DNA from: Enoplolaimus lenunculus
Lineage: Eukaryota; Nematoda; Enoplea; Enoplida; Thoracostomopsidae
Reading direction: 5' to 3'
DNA: 64,000 bases
NCBI GenBank assembly: GCA_030248215.1
Contig: JASANG010001103.1
Location: 62,001 to 126,000 of the forward strand
Shown here piece by piece: positions 22,000 to 35,200 of this stretch. Position 1 is the stretch's first letter. Each line of letters begins with the position of its first letter. The notes under the pieces are model-generated. The model was not told the DNA's origin. It searched no databases and saw only the letters and a program-made list of their open reading frames with translations. The translations under genes and the position numbers were made by a program.

Positions 22000-23700
22000 A
22001 AAAGCAGCGCAATATAAAAAAACGCGAATGAAGCGAACGAGAAGCCAAACGCAATTTTAGTACTAAATCTTAATTTAAAAATGAATTGTTTTAATATGTG
22101 TTCAGGGGTTATTGGTGTAGTGCGCCCCCATTTGTTGTATACGCCAGTGGTAGCGCTTGATTTATTGAGGTCTGACAAACGAAACGTTTTTTAGATGGCA
22201 CAAGATAGCCGATTGGCCGGGAGCGAGGTTGTTGACGATTGGTTTATCTACAGCTACAACTGGTTCCCGTTGAGGCAATTTTGGGTCGTTGAAAGATAGA
22301 TTCATTTCAACTGACTGTGGTCGGCACAGATGGTTCCAATTTAACGAACGTTTAACTGAGGCTTCATATATGCAGTGGCGCAACAGGCAAGGGGGGGGGC
22401 TGGGAGGCCGCCCCTTTATTTTCCCCAAGTTGGGAAATTTTCTATACCAGCGAAATCATAGAAACCAAAATTTTGCAAATATATAAAGTTCTCATTTTTA
22501 CAAATTACTAAAATTGCATTTGGCTTCTCGTTCGCTTTGTTCGCGGATCGTTCATCCCCTGGTCCTTTACGCATGTACCCCTGCTTCTTGGAGCATCTGA
22601 TGTGCTCCTATGTGAGCTTGATTCTATACGACTACCCAAACGTTGGGGTGAGATGCTATCTTGGGTTTTAGGCTAATTCATCAAGATATTTATGACTCAG
22701 TGCTTTAGACTACAGAAGTTGTTGCTGGTTTGTTGGTTTCGACCGTAGGCAAAAGGATATCAAACTTGTGCCAATAAATCTGACACGTTTCGGAATTTTA
22801 AATAATATATCATATTCTGTATGCAATCAAACTGGGTTACAGTTTAAGCAACGTGGGATTTTGACCAATCCGTATAAATAGAAGTTGTGTCACAGATACG
22901 AGAGTGGGACGGCCTGTGAGTGCTTCCTCAAGGACGTGGTTTAATTTGTGGATTTCCATATTTTTATTCAGAAAATATATGTTATCGCAATTTTTACCTA
23001 CTGAATACAGTTTTAAACTGAATTTAGGCAAACGGCGGATCAGAAACGTTCGGTGAACGTTGAACATTTAGTCTGCCAGAAAAAATTTCAGCTTTTGAGG
23101 TTAAATTTTCAACACTCCAAAGCCAGCTTAATTTCTCTGATTTTTTTTGCCCCATACGGCCGGCCTACGCCATGGGTCGGCCAATTTTATGGCCCCCACC
23201 CGACGCGGACCCATCGAGCCTGTTGTGTGGGGATTATTTTAAATCGGCCACGGTTCTCCCGTCATTCCTCTCGCCCAAATTCCCATATGTAATTAAAACG
23301 CCGGGTATAGACGGTTAATATCAAAACCAATAATAATACTCAAAGCACGACATGAATATAAAAACATCATTAATGTTAACCAAATCAACGGAAATAAATG
23401 CAAGTATATGTCACAGGCGTATACAGTGCCAGAGCATCCAGGGGTAGGGGCTCTCCCAAATGTCAGCGTGGGGCCCCCCAAACTCATGAGCGAAGCGAGC
23501 GAGAAGCCAGACCCATTTTAAAACTTCGGCGGTCTTTGTTTCAACCGGTTAGGATGGGGGCCCATTTAGGGGTGAGGGCCTCTCAAATAGAGGTTATGGG
23601 GGTGGATGCTGCGGCCCTAGGCGTAGAGCCAAGATTCCGTTTTGGGAGAGCATAACCTCATGTAACAGTTTTACGCGAGCGACCGTAAAGAATGTGGACA
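22000..23700. other. no gene; several J-core repeats
   Basis: J cores at ~22027-22055, 22520-22550 (reversed) and 23485-23515. The surrounding GGGGGC-rich flanks recur at other J sites. No exon recognised. Confidence 0.45.
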
Positions 23701-23754
23701 ATTATTTTAGGCCTGCAAAAGTGCCGTTATTGTCGTTTGTCCACAAACTTCGGG

Positions 23755-23838
23755 AGGGGATATATCGCCATACACCCGTTGTGAGGGAATATATCGCCAT
23801 ACACCCGTTGTGAGGGGATATATCGCCATACACCCGTT
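23755..23838. repeat. ~32-bp tandem repeat, 2.6 units
   Basis: GAGGGGATATATCGCCATAC with ACCCGTTGT occurs in three consecutive, nearly identical units. Confidence 0.85.
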
Positions 23839-24049
23839 GTGTGAACCAGTGCCGGAGTAGTCAGGGGTGGGGCTCCCCCGAAATTCCAGGGTGGGGGCCC
23901 CAATCTCGTGAGCAAAGCGAGCGAGAAGCCAGACGCTTTTTAAAACTTAAGCGGTTTTTGTTTCAACCGGTAAGGGTGGGGGCCCTTTAGGAGGGGGGCC
24001 GCCCAAATGGGAGATATGGGGGGTGGCTTCTCCGGTCCTGGTATGAACC

Positions 24050-25005
24050 ATTAAGTACACTTATGACCGACGTAGTTATATAAATTTATACGCGTACGAA
24101 AACGATAGAAAGGAGTTATATGCCTGCCTGAAATTTCTGGAAGACATTTTTACAGTTTCTACAATAACCGGCTTATCATTGGGTCAAAAAAATTCATCGC
24201 TCGCTTGCTCGCAAGTACAGTATTCAAACCGAATGATACCCCCGAAGACACTAAAACCTGGCTACGGGTTTGGTACCGAGTACAGTTTAGTACCAAGTGT
24301 GAATTAATACCAACAAGAAGTGGTCATATCAACAACAGCATAGCACCTTTTAACTATCAAATAGGTGAAAACGGAAATGACGTTTAAATTGATTCACTGT
24401 GCCTAGTGCGTCAGAGTCATGTTCCTCTGCCCCAAGTCAATATGAAATTACCCCCATGGTTCAATAAACCCTCTGGCCCCTGATGGAGGTCTGTTTTGCG
24501 TCCTAATTTGTTGATCGACTCAAAAATAAATATTTCGATGTAAGTCTCGTTTTGTAGCTTTGCGAGCAGATGTATGCTCCCTAGGAGTGGTGCATGTAAT
24601 AGCGTTCCGCATTGATATACATACATAATACTGAAACGTTATACGCGTAAATCTACGCCCGTGTGCTTAAATGTGTCTGCCAGGCCGTATTAGTTTGCAA
24701 TCGGCCTGGTACAGGATCTTGGGGATATGGAAAACGGCCGAGGGCAGCAGCAGCCCAAACAACTACTGGAGCGCAAACTGATTTTTATTGGTTGTTCACT
24801 GTTTGACTTTGTTCGAAACGGCGGAATTTAGCTAGAATTATGTAACTTCATGTGCGAACCATGGCACTGTGTGTATTTGACATCAAAAATGCACTGCTTA
24901 TAGTTTAATTTTTAGGACCATTGCATGTGACAGCGACCCCCTCTAAATAAAGGGTCGACCAAAACCGCAACGTCCGATGGCACTTTGAACCATACGGAAT
25001 CTCAC
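24050..25005. other. no gene recognised
   Basis: Nothing beyond short open frames without splice-flanked, family-like content. Confidence 0.35.
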
Positions 25006-25252
25006 ACTGTAAATTTCAATGAATTAATTAATCAACTCAGAGAGAGAATTAGTTATTTTTGGTTATTTCGGAGTTAATAACTGTATACATTAGCTCACTC
25101 TGAGCTGACTTAATTCTCGGTCAGTTGAGTAATTAACTCACAATGAGTTTAATCAAGTCAGAATTTTGAGTTCGGAAAGACCTAATTCAGAGCTCAAATT
25201 TCTGAGTGGATTCAACTCATCCTGGGTTAAAATCAGCTCACTGAAATTATTA
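25006..25252. mobile_element. family F MITE, copy 1
   Basis: CACTGTAAATTTCAATGAAT, AATTAATCAACTCAGAGAG and GGTTAAAATCAGCTCACTGA mark the F ends and body. The whole is rich in GAGTT/AACTC inverted words. Confidence 0.75.
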
Positions 25253-25616
25253 CATTGCAAGAGTTGCATCGTCTTGTATCATGGCACTCTTGATAAAATA
25301 TACCGTGGCTTTGCATATTTTCAAATATGATTAATGTAACATAAGCACAGTAATTAGAACAGAAACGGACGCTTCCATCCGCATGACCATTGGATGTTTC
25401 TCGAATTTCGAAGAATTCAGAAGAAATGGTATCGTAAAATTTTCCTGACGGGGGCCTACCGGCCATTGGCTGTGCATTTGCCGATGCCTATATTACGTCC
25501 ATCGCAGTCGAAAACTACAAAACCAACGCTACACCGTGTAAACATAGCTTTTTACCTTGTTGCAAATATGATGAAGTCAAATAATTATTGCTTATGTCAG
25601 TTGCTTCGACCAAAGT

Positions 25617-25760
25617 CAAACAGTGAACAATCCAATCAGAAAACAGTTTGAGTTCCAGTAGTTGTTTGCACAAACCCAATCATCCAATCAAAAACAGTTT
25701 GAGTTCCAGTAGTTGTTTGCACAACCCAATCATCCAATCAAAATCAGTTTGTTTTGCAGT
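25617..25760. repeat. ~51-bp tandem repeat, about three units
   Basis: CCAATCAAAAACAGTTTGAG and TTCCAGTAGTTGTTTGCACA repeat in order two full times, with degraded copies on either side. Confidence 0.85.
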
Positions 25761-25907
25761 AGCTTTTTGGGCTGCAGTGAACAATTGTTGTTTGAGACGT
25801 CCCATTTGCCAACCTTGGCAAATAGCTGTTTTGGCAAAAAACTGGAACTCATGTAGCATCTACGCCAAATTTTTCAACTATTTGGTTTGAAAACACACCG
25901 TCCGCTC

Positions 25908-26078
25908 AGGCCCGTAGCCAGCTCGCCGTGCTAGGGGGGGAGGCTAAAAATTATTCAGAAGGGGCATATAAGGGTTTTCGTTAGCTTCAAGCAAGGTTGA
26001 TAATTTTTTTTGGGCGGGGGGTCAAAATTTATCCAGTTGGCTGAACCCCCTGGTCCCTCCCTTTTTCTACGGGCCCGG
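25908..26078 (+). repeat. family I repeat
   Basis: CCCGTAGCCAGCTCGCCGTG to CTTTTTCTACGGGCCCGGG, with TTCAAGCAAGGTTGATAAT in the middle. This copy shows the inverted ends well. Confidence 0.75.
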
Positions 26079-26399
26079 GTCCGCTTGAACAACCTGTATT
26101 GTGAGATTTTCAACTCAATGAAGCATATAGAGAAATAGTACATTCCACATCCGCTGTATACGGCACTGTAGAATGATACGGTTACATAAATCATTTACGA
26201 ATCCACGTTGAATATGTATTTCGAAACCATTTTGCCATATTTAACAACTTTCAAAAAACAAACTAAAATTCAAATTGTAATTTAAATCTAAAAATATTTT
26301 AAGTTTGACGTCTTTATATTTGAAAATTTATATCCAAAAGCGGTAAACGTATAAACCGGATGCGAAATCCTGGTTTCGGCACAGTTCCTGCGATGAATC

Positions 26400-26795
26400 G
26401 GCCCATGTTACTTTCAGCGGCGTCTAGGTTACTGGTGAGTCTATAAAGGAGTAGGTTTAGATCCTAGATTACATTTGTTCGCTTAGGCTTAGGCTTAGGC
26501 TTAGGAATACACTTTTGCAACGCTTAGGCTTAGGCTTAGGAATACGCTTTTGCAACGCTTTGGCTTAGGCTTAGAAATACGCTTTTGCAACGCTTAGGCT
26601 TAGGCTTAGGAATACACTTTTGCAACGCTTAAGCTTAGGCTTAGGAATACGCTTTTGCAACGCTTAGGCTTAGGCTTAGGAATACGCTTTTGCAACGCTT
26701 AGGCTTAGGCTTAGGAATACGCTTTTAAAAACGCTTAGGCTTAGGCTTAGAAATACACTTAATCTACTGTTACGCTCCTTAAAGTAACATAGGCC
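26400..26795 (+). mobile_element. family A2 element, copy 10, with ~30-bp higher-order array
   Basis: GGCCCATGTTACTTTCAGCG to CTCCTTAAAGTAACATAGGC. The interior has seven to eight units of two or three TTAGGC hexamers plus AATACGCTTTTGCAACG. Flanked by GATGAATC (26392-26399) and GATGAACC (26796-26803), a 7/8 target duplication. Confidence 0.92.
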
Positions 26796-27278
26796 GATGA
26801 ACCCATATATAATTCGTTGCTACACATTCTTGCTTTTTTGTAGCTAAAAATAAATTGAGGTCTGTCTGAAAAAATTCCGCATATCGTTATCTTTGATGCT
26901 ATCAGAGGTCGCGTTTTGTTTTTGTATAAAAACAATATACATACATACATACATATATATAACAATGTATATATAATGTCTCGTGAAAGATGAATGGGTC
27001 GACATCGCATATTATGAAGGAAAAACAGGTCAGCTCATTTGCCGATTTTGGCCATCACATCACAGTGAACGTGCAATTGCTGGTTTTACCCCTTTAAAAT
27101 AACTTTGACCCCGAAGTTAATGGCAGCTACACAGGATCCTAACAACTTTGGCGAGAAATGTGTTTTGTATTTGTAGAAGATTTCAAATTTTAAATAAAAG
27201 CCTATACAAGCATTTAACTGAGTGTATGAGCTGGTTGGAACTTGGGCTGCGCAACAAAATGAAAAAGTCTTGGTTATG

Positions 27279-27490
27279 CACTGCAAAAAATGGTGAGTCA
27301 AATTGACGATTTTTCAAAACAGGCTTTTCGGGACGGCACAAATTGAGTCAAATTCGACTCGGCCAGGGTCGAAAATTTGGACTCACTTAGTCGCACGTTT
27401 GACTGTAGCGGAGTCGAATTTGACTCAGTTTGTGTAGTCACGTAGAGCCTATTTCGAAGAGTCAATTTGACTCACCATTTTTTGCAATGT
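27279..27490. mobile_element. family E MITE, copy 1
   Basis: CACTGCAAAAAATGGTGAGT on the left and CACCATTTTTTGCAATGTG on the right. Between them are AAACTGAGTCAAATTCGACT-type inverted words. Confidence 0.85.
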
Positions 27491-27519
27491 GTAATTATTT
27501 TTAAAATAGCCTGTCAAGG

Positions 27520-27680
27520 ACTGTAGCTAGTTCGCCGAGGCTAGGGAAACTAAAAATTTTTTAGGAGGAGCATACAACGGTTTTCAATGACTTACAAGCA
27601 AGGTTTAACAAATTTCTTGGAGGCCAAAATTTTTTCAGAGGAGCTAAGCTCCCAGCGTCCCTTTCTTGTTGCAGGCCCGG
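27520..27680 (+). repeat. family I repeat
   Basis: CTGTAGCTAGTTCGCCGAGG to CCCTTTCTTGTTGCAGGCCC, with ACAAGCAAGGTTTAAC. Confidence 0.55.
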
Positions 27681-28012
27681 TCTGTCCGGTTACTGCCAAA
27701 ATGCCAAAGATTACTTTTTTCGCCGGTCCAGCTTCACAATGAGTTCGAGGGAGATTTAAGCTTGGAATAAGCTATTGCTATTATATACCATAGAAATTGA
27801 TGTGCAATAGTTTCTGTTGGGATATGTTATTGTTTTTAAGCTGTATTGCAGTTGTAAATTGATTTTTGCAAAACTGCGATAACAAATTTTATTTTCACTA
27901 TTTTCTTTCAGGATTTAAGAGAAGAAGGCATATACAAAAGGTTAGGTTCAAGCTTTAGGTTTAGCTAAAGCTTTGCCTTATCTAAGCCTAAACCCATGCC
28001 GAATAAGCCTGA

Positions 28013-28330
28013 GGGTGACGTAATATTTGCCGTGCGATGGTATCCATGACGTCGGTCACTGTGCGTCACCGTACGGTAGTGACGGATGTCACAGGACGTG
28101 GCCAATGTAAAGAACAGGGGCGGAACAGCATTATAAGCTTATTCCTATGCCTAAAGCGAAAGCCTAAGCTTAAGCGTAAGAATGAGTTTATTCATAAGCC
28201 TAAGCCTAGGCATAACTCAAGCAAAAAATTAGTCTAAAGTTTAAGTTCATTATATTCTAGTCACACAGAAAAACGGTCCGCTACTGATCTTTACATGGGC
28301 CTAGGACGTCATCAAAAGAATTTGCCTCAC
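28013..28330. mobile_element. family B-like element split by a family A insertion
   Basis: GGGTGACGTAATATTTG begins a CpG-rich stretch (CGTCACCGTACGGTAGTGAC) that resumes after the A element and ends TTGCCTCACCC. It is shorter than other B copies and has no array. Confidence 0.5.
28100..28301 (-). mobile_element. family A element 11 with 8-bp target duplication
   Basis: GGCCAATGTAAAGAACAGGG to CTACTGATCTTTACATGGGC. CAGGACGT (28092-28099) and TAGGACGT (28302-28309) flank it, 7/8 identical. It was inserted into the B-like element at 28.0-28.3 kb. Confidence 0.92.
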
Positions 28331-28341
28331 CCGAAAACCTA

Positions 28342-28706
28342 AAGGTCGTGCTATACTGTTCTGTGCCGCGTAACGTCGAGCGGCACCGCGTGGAGGCGCT
28401 CGGCATTTTCCACCGCCACGTTTATTTGTCTTGCGTCAATAGCTTGAGCGATAATGATACCTTATACTTAGGAAGAATGTGTTCTCAAAACTTAAGTATG
28501 CTTTAAAGTTTCGAGCTCAACTTTATTTGGTCCTGGAGTCATTTATGTGCTACAATTAGACATAATTGACAATTATGGACTGTAATTAGGGTTTAGAAAC
28601 TCTATCTGCTTACGGACTCTTATTTGGGATACGGACTTCTATTGATTGGCCCTCAAATTGGGGACTCCATCTTATTACCATTTCTCTTATTCGGGTCACT
28701 ACAGTA
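28342..28706. mobile_element. family H element, left end replaced by B-like sequence
   Basis: AAGGTCGTGCTATACTG resembles a B end. From ~28430 the H body follows (TTGTCTTGCGTCAATAGC, TTTATTTGGTCCTGGAGTCA), ending TCTTATTCGGGTCACTACAG. Confidence 0.6.
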
Positions 28707-28823
28707 CGTTTGTAGCCAAGTATACCAGAGCCTTTATTTTTCTAAACTGCAATAAAATCTGCGAAAAATTTTAAATAGACTGCAATTGTCGATTGGAAAT
28801 TTAAAAATTCACAGTGATCTTAA

Positions 28824-29093
28824 GCCCTATCAACACGTACAAGTTTTTGCTGCGAGAGTTTGCAGCTGCAAATTGCACGCAGAACTTGCATTTTTTCATC
28901 AGCCAATAAGGAAGCGCCTGCAATAAATTCAGTGAACTTGCATGGTTATTTACACATTTGAACAGAGTTTTTAACTATGATTTTTGATTATTTGCAGTTG
29001 CGAGGTATTTAAACGGGATTTTGGACAAAATTTGCAAGTGCAAGTTGCAGCTGCAAGTTCTCGCAGCAAAAATTGCACATGTGAATAAGGCTT
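28824..29093. mobile_element. family G element upstream of the 29-kb gene
   Basis: AAGCCCTATCAACACGTACA to GCACATGTGAATAAGGCTTT, with ~60-bp imperfect arms. It ends ~165 bp before the start codon of the next gene. Confidence 0.75.
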
Positions 29094-29257
29094 TATTTTT
29101 TTGTAGTTTTGTAGAAATAAAAGTTTATCATCATGAAGTTCAAATGATGGCGAATTTCAAATAAAAAATAAACGCTAAAACGCGAGATAAATTAAAAAAA
29201 TACAATGGATTGAGATTCAGTTGAAAAGTTGAAAGGAAAATATTTTAAGTTTGAAAA

Positions 29258-32200
29258 ATGTCTGCGACGTATTTAAACACAGATCGATCTCAACGTGGAT
29301 ACAAGCAACGAAGTTCAACGTGTGTCCTGCCACGGACGGCGAATTCAAACTCGGCGTTCAGTTGGAACAGCCGAGAGTTGAACTTTGACGAATTTAGAAA
29401 GGTAATACACACACTGTAAATTCCAATGAGTTGATTAATAAATTCAGCTTGCGAGTTAGTTATTTCTGACTTAATATCAGTACACATTAACTCACTCGCA
29501 GTTGAGTTGATGCTCACTCTGAGTCGAGTTCACTCTGGGTTAGCCCAGAATGAACTGAATCAACTAAAAATTCTGAGTTCTGATACTCCTAACTCAGAGT
29601 GAGTGATTCAACTCATTCTGAGTTAAAATCAACTCACTGAAATTTACAGTGTAGGGCCGTACCAGCTGTCGTCCAGACCACCCATTTGGGGAGGGGGCAC
29701 CACAAAAAGAGACCCCACCCGTAGCAAGATTATCAAAAAATGTGAAAAATATTTTGACATCGCAAGGGGACTGCACCCCTAAATTTTTGGGGCTTACCCT
29801 AGTTTGCATCGGCACTGGTTATACAACTTCCACAATATCATGCGTACACCAGGTAACTTTTAAAAGCGTTCGATTATCAACATCGCTGTCACACTGAAGC
29901 CAATAAAGGATCAGAGTGGAAAATTACTGTTAAGCTATGATGACTTTACAACAGTAATGTAACTTCCACAATTATTGCCGTACACACGACTATTTTTGGC
30001 CGATGTGTGATCAACACTGAAGCGATACTGAAGGCAGAAAACGCTTCAGTGTACATCACTCATCGTCAAAAAAGTTGTCTGCAGAACGGGCATATGTAAA
30101 AAACAGGGGCTAAACGTTTTTCTTTGGGACTGCAATAGAGTAAGCTTAAGCTTTAGACTAATTTTCTCGTTTGGCTCTTAGGCTTAGGCTTAGGAATATG
30201 CTCATAATAGTGTTCCGTCCATGTTCTTTACATTGGCCGCAGTACGCATAATATTGTGGAAGTTGCACCTTTCTTGTAGACAGCATAGGATCGCTGAAAA
30301 ACTATTATCGCTTGATAAACGCACTCAATATGGATGTTTTCGGTTATCCTCAACGCTGTAAATTCCAATGATTTGATTAATCAACTCAGAGAGAGAATTA
30401 GTTATATCTGGTTATTTCTGAGTTAATAACAGTGAATTTTAGCTCACTTTGAGCTAATATAATTCTTGGTTAGTTGATTAATTAACTCAGAAAGAGTTCA
30501 AACAATTTATAATTATGAGTTCTGAAAGACCTAATTCAGAGGTCGGTCTTCTGAGTGGATTGAACTCATTCCGAGTTAAAATCAATTCCCTCGGGAATGT
30601 ACAATGAAGCCGCGTTGGTTCAAAATGATAACATTTTGAAAAAGTTTGTATATTTCAGCTTCTCAAATCTTCACGAACTACGTTTTGGACAAATTTGAAT
30701 TTTTGAAAAATACGATTTTAATTTTGTTATGTGTTAAAATGGCGTTTGTTACATTTGACTTTTGCAGTATTCCGGTTTGTCTGCTACGCAAGCTGTTCAA
30801 CAGCGTCGATATGAACGCCGAAGAACAACAAGTTCAATTGGATTGCCGCCGCTGCGACAAGCTTATACTGTAAGTATTCTAAGTTCCAACCCTCGTTCAA
30901 CGGACCCGTAGCCAGCTCAACATGCAGGGGATTGGACGAAAACATTTGTCGGAGGGGCATTCAGGTGATTTTTTAAGACTTATGTGAAGCAAGTTCTCGG
31001 GGGGGAATCTTGCCGTGGAGACTGTGTCCCCTTGGCCTCTCCCTGGCTATGGTTTCGTTCACCAATTATAAGTTTATTTAGGTTCGTATAGGGAAAAAGT
31101 TTTGCGAGCGAAGCCAGCGAGATACTGCGAAATTTTGGTTTTAATCTTTGTTGGAGGGACTGTTTGTCTGAGTGTCCAGTGACGCAAGAGCAGTGATAAG
31201 GGGGGCGATGTGGCGCGTCCCTCCCATTGGTCCGAGCCGACGAAACTTTTTTGCCTAATTCGTAGGTTTTGGTCGGTGTTCTGAAAATAATGTTAAAAAT
31301 ATTTACGCTTTCAGCATATTAACTATGCACCCTTTATGGTTGCATTTTCAGCGTGAAATTAATTGGTTTACAAACTTACCCCTGTGACGAATGTAGGCTA
31401 ATTGTAGTGTTTTTTCGGGTTATTCCCAGCCGGTGTTTGCCCACAACTGGTTGAATTTTGAAAATTGTTACGTATTTGAGCTTCTCACAACCTCCCATAA
31501 TAATTCGTTGATTTTTTTAAATGTCCCAGTGCCAATGTCCCCCGACTCAAATTTTTTAGCTAAAAAGTTAGACAAATTATATACTATTCGACGCAGCCTG
31601 TCGAGCTAACTATTTTTAGACAAACGCTGGCTGGGCGGATAACCGAGTAGGTCCAAAAAATTGGGCACGCGTCCACCCCTCAGGTTGTAATAAGTGCAAA
31701 ATGATAGGGAGTTCTATAATTAGGCATAATTTACTAGTTGGCTAAAACTCTTCGATCCATGATGTCTTAGTTTCGGACCGGTTGCTGCGGGGCTGTAATA
31801 GAATCAGTTTAACCAAAAAAAAATTATAATTTAACCAGTCTGTTAGAATTACTTCTTTGTGTGCCTAAACCTAAGATACGAAAAATGGTTTGCCTTGTAC
31901 TCTATTGTTATCAAACCACTTTTGTACACTTCTTACTATAGTTTTTAGAATTTTTCAGATTTTCGCAAAACTTAGGTTTGTAATATGCGTTACACTTAGG
32001 CTTAAAGTTAGGTTTAGGCTACGACTTTGGTTTAGGCTTTCAACTTGCCAAAAGTGTACAACAGTCTTTGAAACGAAATCTTCATAACTAAATCATGATC
32101 CTTTGGATTGAGCCTAATTTTTTATAACGCCGCCTATATTCGGGTTAATATTTCACAAATGTATATTTACCAAAAAATGTTCTTAGAATGCGTTTGACCA

Positions 32201-35200
32201 AAAAATTCATTTTTTATGACACAAAACGAACTTAATGATTTTTGCTTGGTTTTCAGGTAACTACACGGCCAGTGGTAACTACGACGTTTCAAAACCGAGG
32301 CTTTGGATCAAGCAGCCGTGGCTACGTTCAGCGAGGAAATACGGCGGTAGAATATCAAAGACAAGTATTTACTATGAGCATTAATACCTTAGATATGCTG
32401 TGAATTTTTCGCTATGTTTGTTGTTTACGTCATAGTTTGTTTACATTAATAGTATTCAATTTTTAGTCGTTTGTTTATTTTTATTTAGTAAACTAAAAAT
32501 TGAAGAAATAACATTAGCAACTGTCTTTGTTTCAGGGCGTAACCGGAATATCCGTTTTGGTTTCCGGTAAAACTCGGTGTTGTTTTCGGTTCCGTTGTAG
32601 AAATAGCGGAAATTCTGTTATTTTTGTGCTCAAAATTAGTTAAAAATCACTGTATATCACTTGTAATTTTTTTTATTACAAATATGCTGCAATTGTTCGA
32701 TATGAAATAAAAATTACAAAATTCATTCAAATTTGTAAAAAATTTCAGTGCATCCGCTAAATTTTTTCTTTGAATTTTTATAAAGTTTGGTGAATATTTG
32801 CATGCCTCAATTGTAATGGCAGGAATATAAAACATCATTGAAACTTTTATACTTCAATACTCGTTTTCTGTTTCTGTTATTTTTATTGCTATGCTTTTGT
32901 GTTAGTTTTACAATCCGTTTACACTCTGCTATTTTTACTTTTTTCATTTTTAAAATGAATGGATCTAATATTTTTAATTTTTTCATTTTTAACAATTATT
33001 TTATTCTTTTTTATTTTTTTCAATCAAAATATATTTCAAATGAAATTTCTGGAATAAGCAAAATAGTAATATTTCACACCCGTTTTAAAGTCACATTTTG
33101 AGTCAAAAATCTTTCGTACTCCTTGCAATCCCAAGATTCATTCTTGACCTATTATGTACCTACCAATTCTAACCAGTTCATGGTTGCTCTCATCAGGCGT
33201 CTGACCACGAGTGGAACCTTGGGATCGAGTCCATAACCAATTTCAAATCCTGGATACGTTCCTACGTTTCCTTTCGCAAATAAAACTGCTGTGTGATCCA
33301 AAGGTCCATGGATATTAATAAACTAACACGGATCAATCAATTACTGACTATAATTTAACAATATTTGAGACTGGTAACCGGATCCGTGGTCCAGACGGGT
33401 GCCACCGGTGCTCAACCGCCTGAAAAACTTTACCTCACCAAGAAAATTTTCAACCTTGCTTGTAAGTTATCAAAAATCCTTGTATGACCCAAATTTAGCC
33501 CCTAGCAAAACGAGCTGGGTACAGGTCTGTCCGTAAGGAGAAAATATTAACAGAAAGGCCTGGAAATTTGACTTTTAGTCGTTTCCTAATTCTAAGCATT
33601 AATTTAAATGTGGGCGAAACTGGTAAACAGCCGAGATTTTAGAAATTAGCCAGAACATTCGTCGTAACCCAAATTTGTTTTGTTTCAGCGGCAGATTCAG
33701 CCTCGACGGCACGATTACGTAACTCAACCGGATATTCGCCCGAATCCAAACGATTACGAATTAGATTATAATATGCCAAATAATTATGCTATGGTAAAGG
33801 TTTGCTAGGGCGTTATGCTTATAATTAATACTTAAATTCAGGTTCGAAACATTACTGAACTGATTTAGTGAAAAATTCTAATCTTTATCCCAACTAAAAT
33901 GTTATATTAACCTCTTTCCGTATAGAGTATACTATGAGCAACTAAATTGCAAATTATGACCCATGTATAGAACAGGGTCGGATCGGTTTCCGACCGAGCT
34001 GTAATAGTCAGTTTAAGCTTTAGAGTAACTTTTGTGCTTAGGCTTAGGCTTAGGCTTAGGGATATGCTTATACTTCTGTTCCGGTCCTGTTCTATACATG
34101 GGCCCAAACGATGAACCAAGTATATAGTATGTGGTGTGTAGCAGGGTGTAACCGGATATCCGTTTCCGGTAAAAATCGGTATGTGTTTTCGTTTCCGTTA
34201 TAAAAATATCGGAAATTTGTTAATTTTTTACGTTCAAATATAGTTATAAATTACGCAAATTTCTCGCAATTTTTCAATAAAGATGTGCTGCAATTGTCCG
34301 AACAAAAACAAAAATTACGATATTCATCGTTAATCTTAAGTTTCGGTGCTTCGAAATTTTAGAAAGCCCGATGAACATTGGTAGGTACATCTCAGTTCCG
34401 TTGGAAGGAAAAGGGAACTCACTTGAATTTTATATACTTCAATATCCGTTTTCCGTTTCCGTTATTTCGATCACTATCTGTTTCCGTTTCCGTTATTTTA
34501 ACTATCCGTTTACACCCTAGTGTGTAGTATTTATATACTGTGATAACTATTTCCGGTTTAAGCGTCAAGCTTTTATATATGAGAGGACTTAAACAAACGT
34601 CTTCCAGTAGAAACTGCTATTCAAATCGTACACTGTAAACGTTCCAATGAGCTGAATAACTTAGAAGGCGGGTTAGTTATCGGACGCCGCTGCACGCCGT
34701 AGTCGCCGGCGTGAGGCGCTGTAGAGTATAGCGCAACTCTTAGCATTCTACAGGTATCTCTTAAAAGAAATAAGGTCGCATTTATAACACGTTGCCTCTA
34801 TAAGCTTGGGTTATTAAGCTTAATTGTAAACTGAACGTTAAACTAAAAGCCGCTGGTGTAAATGACTTAGCAGAATTTCCATTTCAGATATCACAACCAC
34901 CCCTGATTTATGAAGCCCCAGTCAATGCTTACGCTGCCAAATCACCATATCAATCAGTTGCCGTCCAATCAACGTTTCCAGCAGTCCACGGTCCATTTGT
35001 TCAAAACCTTACGCCTCTTCCGTATACGGTTCCTCCAATCAAACCAGTCTGGTGGACCCAGACTGCCCGAGCTCCGACTCGCTCGTATTACTATTGGTCG
35101 CCGTCGTTGATGCATACTGTCCAGGGTGGCGAATCAGGTTCTCGCAAAAATGATTTTAATTTTCAACGCTATGGCCTTGAAAACCCACGTCTCAGTGGCC

